Shown here in pieces: positions 61,307 to 64,000 of a stretch of DNA of 64,000 nucleotides. The position numbers and the translations under genes are program-made. Source of the stretch: Sphingobacteriales bacterium (lineage in GTDB: Bacteria; Bacteroidota; Bacteroidia; Chitinophagales; Chitinophagaceae); the NCBI GenBank assembly GCA_027484425.1, contig JAIXSZ010000087.1:1-64000 (forward strand), given 5' to 3'. Numbering within the stretch: the first letter of the stretch is position 1; every line of letters starts with the position of its first letter. The notes beneath the pieces were generated by a model, which saw nothing but the letters and a program-made list of their open reading frames with translations, was not told the origin of the DNA and did no database searches.

Positions 61307-64000
61307 TTACTTCACTGATTTGAAAACTTTCTCAGTAAATACACCGCGGTTGGTAGAGACTTCAATCAAGTAAACACCGAGTGGGAGATTTACTCTTTGT
61401 TCAACAGTACCACTGTGCTCAAGTCCTTGCGCATTGAATACGCGACGACCGCTAAGATCCATCACTTGAACAGACTCAACTACAGTTCCTTCTGCAAGGC
61501 CGGTGATGCGAAGCACATCAGCGCTGAAGAACATACCAGGCTTGGTTTGCTGGATAGTTGGAACGGAAGTAGTAAGAGGCTGGAAGTGGAGATAGAAGCG
61601 ACCAGTAAATGAACCTGTGGAAGTTGCGTTGAATACATACGCACTGTTACGAAGGTTGTGCATAGTTCCGGTAACCATATCCTGAAGGTAAATACCAGTA
61701 GAGGCATCCACATTTTCAAGTTGGTCTATCATAAACGTATGCTGGCCAGTAACATTAACATCGAGACCAAGCTCAACTACTTTGGCTGAATTAAGTTCAC
61801 CCATTGCATTAACTGCCATGTCTGCACCATTCAAGCGGCTATAGAGGCTTACAACTGGATTTCCCTTGTTCTTACGTCCATCCCAAAGTCTATCGTACTG
61901 ATCAGTTGCATCAGCAGTGAAAGCAATCAAAGTATTATTAGCCACATTCTGACTATTGTGTGCCAGAAGGGTAATTCTCTGAATGCTGTTCTGGGTACGG
62001 AACATGGAAGCAGCAGTAGCATTTCTCATGCTGTTAGTGAAGGAAAGGCTAGTAGCGGTAGCATCAACAAAGAAACCTTGAGCTACCCCTACCTGGAACG
62101 GAGCGTTAGCCAATGTACGCGTTACATAATCAGCACCTGTAAAGTTGTTGTTACTAACGTTAGTGGTAAAGGCTGTGTTCCAGAAGTAGAGAGGGCCAAC
62201 CATATTAGCAGCGTTGTCAACAATAAAGGTTGCACCATCGATAGAACTAGGGTAAGGGTTACCAACCAAGTTCCAATCATCGTTAATGCCTGGATTTACA
62301 GACATCGGAACGTTGATGTTTCCATTATTCGGCATACCACTGAACTGACGTGTACCGGCAGTTCCAAAACCAGAGTTGCTACCGGTGGATGAGTAGCCTA
62401 CACCAGGAATCATTGCAGCAGATGAAATCTCAGGAGTCCAGCTTTGAGTAGCCGCATTGAATGAATAGTTATTGTTTCCGTTCAAAGCAGCAATGGTAGA
62501 TCCACTCATTGGGGAAGACCAGAAATTATACAACAATGGATTGGTAGAACCTGCTCTTCTTTGACGTAATGTTCCGGTGAAAGAACCACCACCGCCAGCA
62601 GTACCGGTTCCATGCATCAAGGTACCATTATTCAAGAGAATCAAAGTAGTTGTTGACAAAGTGGAACTTGAAGCAATTCTAACTGTTCCGTTGAACTGAA
62701 CCGTTGCACCAGAAAGTGTTTGAGTACCTGTACCTCCAAAAACAATTGTACCAGTTCCGCCGAAAGTAGTTACACCTGTCGATACGAAAGATACATTACC
62801 ATTGATAGTCACAGTTCCTGTACCTACGCTTACTTGTCCGTTACCTTCTACGACAAGCTCACCGATGGTAGATCCATTTGGTAAAGTGACAGAAGTTCCG
62901 GCAGGAACACGTACTCGAGTAGTTCCGGTGCTTGCATCTGGAGTACCACCAACCCAAGCGCTTCCACTCCAAGTGATGATGTTCTCCACTTTAATAGAGA
63001 AGGAAGTTCCGCTAGAGGTACCAGCGTTTGCATTGTAAACACGGATGAAATACTCTTGACCAGCTGTTAGTCCAGTTGCAATCATGTATTCAGTTCCGTT
63101 GTTTCCAGTTGCATTCGTACAACTACCAGCAACTGGCACTAATGAGCCACAGCTTCCGCCGAAAGCTTGAACTACAGCGTTCAAACCACCAGCACCTACA
63201 ACCGTCACTTGAGCGCGGTTACCATTAGCTGTAAACTTATACCAAACATCATTCGCCTGAGCCGCAGCACAAGGAGCTAAAGTTTGAGTAGCATTAGAAG
63301 AGCTTTCGCCACTTAACAAAGCACCATTTACAGTGAGAGATACCGCTGATGCACAGTCATCATTAACTGGAGGAGTTGGAATAGTAGTAAATGATTGTGT
63401 AGCACAACCTGTTGCTACGCCGGCAAGGTTACGTGGAACAACTTTCCAGAAATAGGTCGTGTTGTTTTGCAAACCAGAAGCCACATAGCTATTACCAGCC
63501 TGATTCTGACTCACACGAGTAAAGACAGCTTGGTTAGCAACGTTGGTTTGGTTAGTAGCTAGGTAAACATCATAACCGGTTGGGTTACCTGAAGGAATAC
63601 CCCAAGAAAGAGTAAGGGAAGTTCCCTGGTTGGTAGCTCCATTAGCAGGAAGTAAACCTGTAGCACAGCTTGGCAATGTTCCGGAAGTTGCAAACTGACG
63701 TGTAGTACAGTTGGCAGAAGTACCGTTTGCATTAACCGCCAACACTCTCCAGAAGTAATTGGTACTCTGAGCTAGAGTGTTTGCAGTAATGGTAGTGCTA
63801 AGTGTAGATAAACCGGATTGGTTTACAAGCATGCTGCCGAAGTTGGAAGAAGTTGACACTTGGAAAGTGTAGGTAATTCCTGTACCAGGACCTGCAGAAG
63901 CAGCCCAGTTGAAAGTATTATCTACAGCAGGATCAAGGTTCGACAGGTTATCAGATGGTGAGGTTAGAGCAGGACAAGCGGCAGTTGGTGTTTCAGCAAG
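61307..64000 (-). CDS. Large secreted fibronectin-III-type protein with T9SS sorting domain (N-terminus outside window)
   Basis: The frame is open to the right window edge (about 897 residues visible), so the N-terminus and signal peptide are missing; GTG 63859 is only an internal codon. Visible parts: FN3-like repeats (NTFNWAASAGPGTGITYTFQV, SLTLSWGIPSGNPTGYDVYL), a PPC-like beta domain (NDDCASAVSLTVNG ... YFIRVYNANAGTSSG), a beta-solenoid-like stretch (GTVTINGNVSFVSTGVTTF), a module with LENVDASTGIYLQDMVTG, and a type A T9SS C-terminal domain ending TEKVFKSVK. Probably surface-exposed. Confidence 0.88.
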   Translation of the reverse strand, partial: LAETPTAACPALTSPSDNLSNLDPAVDNTFNWAASAGPGTGITYTFQVSTSSNFGSMLVNQSGLSTLSTTITANTLAQSTNYFWRVLAVNANGTSANCTTRQFATSGTLPSCATGLLPANGATNQGTSLTLSWGIPSGNPTGYDVYLATNQTNVANQAVFTRVSQNQAGNSYVASGLQNNTTYFWKVVPRNLAGVATGCATQSFTTIPTPPVNDDCASAVSLTVNGALLSGESSSNATQTLAPCAAAQANDVWYKFTANGNRAQVTVVGAGGLNAVVQAFGGSCGSLVPVAGSCTNATGNNGTEYMIATGLTAGQEYFIRVYNANAGTSSGTSFSIKVENIITWSGSAWVGGTPDASTGTTRVRVPAGTSVTLPNGSTIGELVVEGNGQVSVGTGTVTINGNVSFVSTGVTTFGGTGTIVFGGTGTQTLSGATVQFNGTVRIASSSTLSTTTLILLNNGTLMHGTGTAGGGGSFTGTLRQRRAGSTNPLLYNFWSSPMSGSTIAALNGNNNYSFNAATQSWTPEISSAAMIPGVGYSSTGSNSGFGTAGTRQFSGMPNNGNINVPMSVNPGINDDWNLVGNPYPSSIDGATFIVDNAANMVGPLYFWNTAFTTNVSNNNFTGADYVTRTLANAPFQVGVAQGFFVDATATSLSFTNSMRNATAASMFRTQNSIQRITLLAHNSQNVANNTLIAFTADATDQYDRLWDGRKNKGNPVVSLYSRLNGADMAVNAMGELNSAKVVELGLDVNVTGQHTFMIDQLENVDASTGIYLQDMVTGTMHNLRNSAYVFNATSTGSFTGRFYLHFQPLTTSVPTIQQTKPGMFFSADVLRITGLAEGTVVESVQVMDLSGRRVFNAQGLEHSGTVEQRVNLPLGVYLIEVSTNRGVFTEKVFKSVK

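Overview
The window is a chromosomal segment of a Bacteroidota bacterium. The evidence is: three secreted proteins ending in type IX secretion (Por) C-terminal sorting domains, TAnnTTTG promoter elements typical of the phylum, start sites mostly without a Shine-Dalgarno sequence, a very long FtsZ tail, and a methylmalonyl-CoA mutase small subunit. Much of it looks like roughly 45-50 % GC core genome. The family or genus cannot be fixed from sequence alone; a free-living, possibly aquatic, Flavobacteriia- or Cytophagia-like organism fits.

Layout. 1-8125: end of a metalloprotease-like gene, an MltD-type murein hydrolase, purD, a DUF3052-like protein, a DMT transporter, a short-chain dehydrogenase, mutA and an outer-membrane barrel. 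8274-13107: gap-pgk operon, tRNA-Glu, and hflX with an upstream membrane protein. 13173-16487: a giant T9SS-exported beta-solenoid protein. 16722-32431: a complete, tightly overlapping dcw cluster (mraZ, rsmH, ftsL-like, ftsI, murE, mraY, murD, ftsW, murG, murC, ftsQ, ftsA, ftsZ) with a candidate MraZ operator in front and a terminator behind ftsZ. 32718-34397: a T9SS protein. 34568-40225: cyanophycin synthetase (cphA, minus) and cyanophycinase (cphB, plus), separated by a small membrane protein and a YhcG-type PDDEXK nuclease. 40238-40584: a tandem non-coding repeat. 40607-43900: OxyR divergent from a PiT phosphate transporter and a hydrolase. 44430-50278: a mazG-like gene and a probable minus-strand operon asnS-marR-cvpA-pabA/trpG-hydrolase-CBS-nadK. 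50337-53479: a dipeptidyl peptidase IV and a nitronate monooxygenase-like enzyme. 54038-61192: an AT-rich three-gene operon. 61307-64000: a T9SS FN3 protein that runs off the window.

How the genes work together. The dcw block makes lipid II with meso-diaminopimelate (MurE has the DNPR motif) and assembles the divisome; MurF, Ddl and MurB are not here. MltD can trim the same wall. cphA/cphB make and break a nitrogen reserve polymer. gap-pgk is lower glycolysis. The C199/C208-type OxyR suggests peroxide sensing.

The best candidate for an undescribed system is the 54038-61192 operon. It encodes a secreted 1098-residue TPR protein with about 30 YwqK/MORN-like repeats, plus two exported DUF3857/transglutaminase-fold proteins. 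One of these has an intact Cys-His-Asp triad and the other a degenerate one. The three genes overlap by 4-17 bp and are much more AT-rich than their surroundings.
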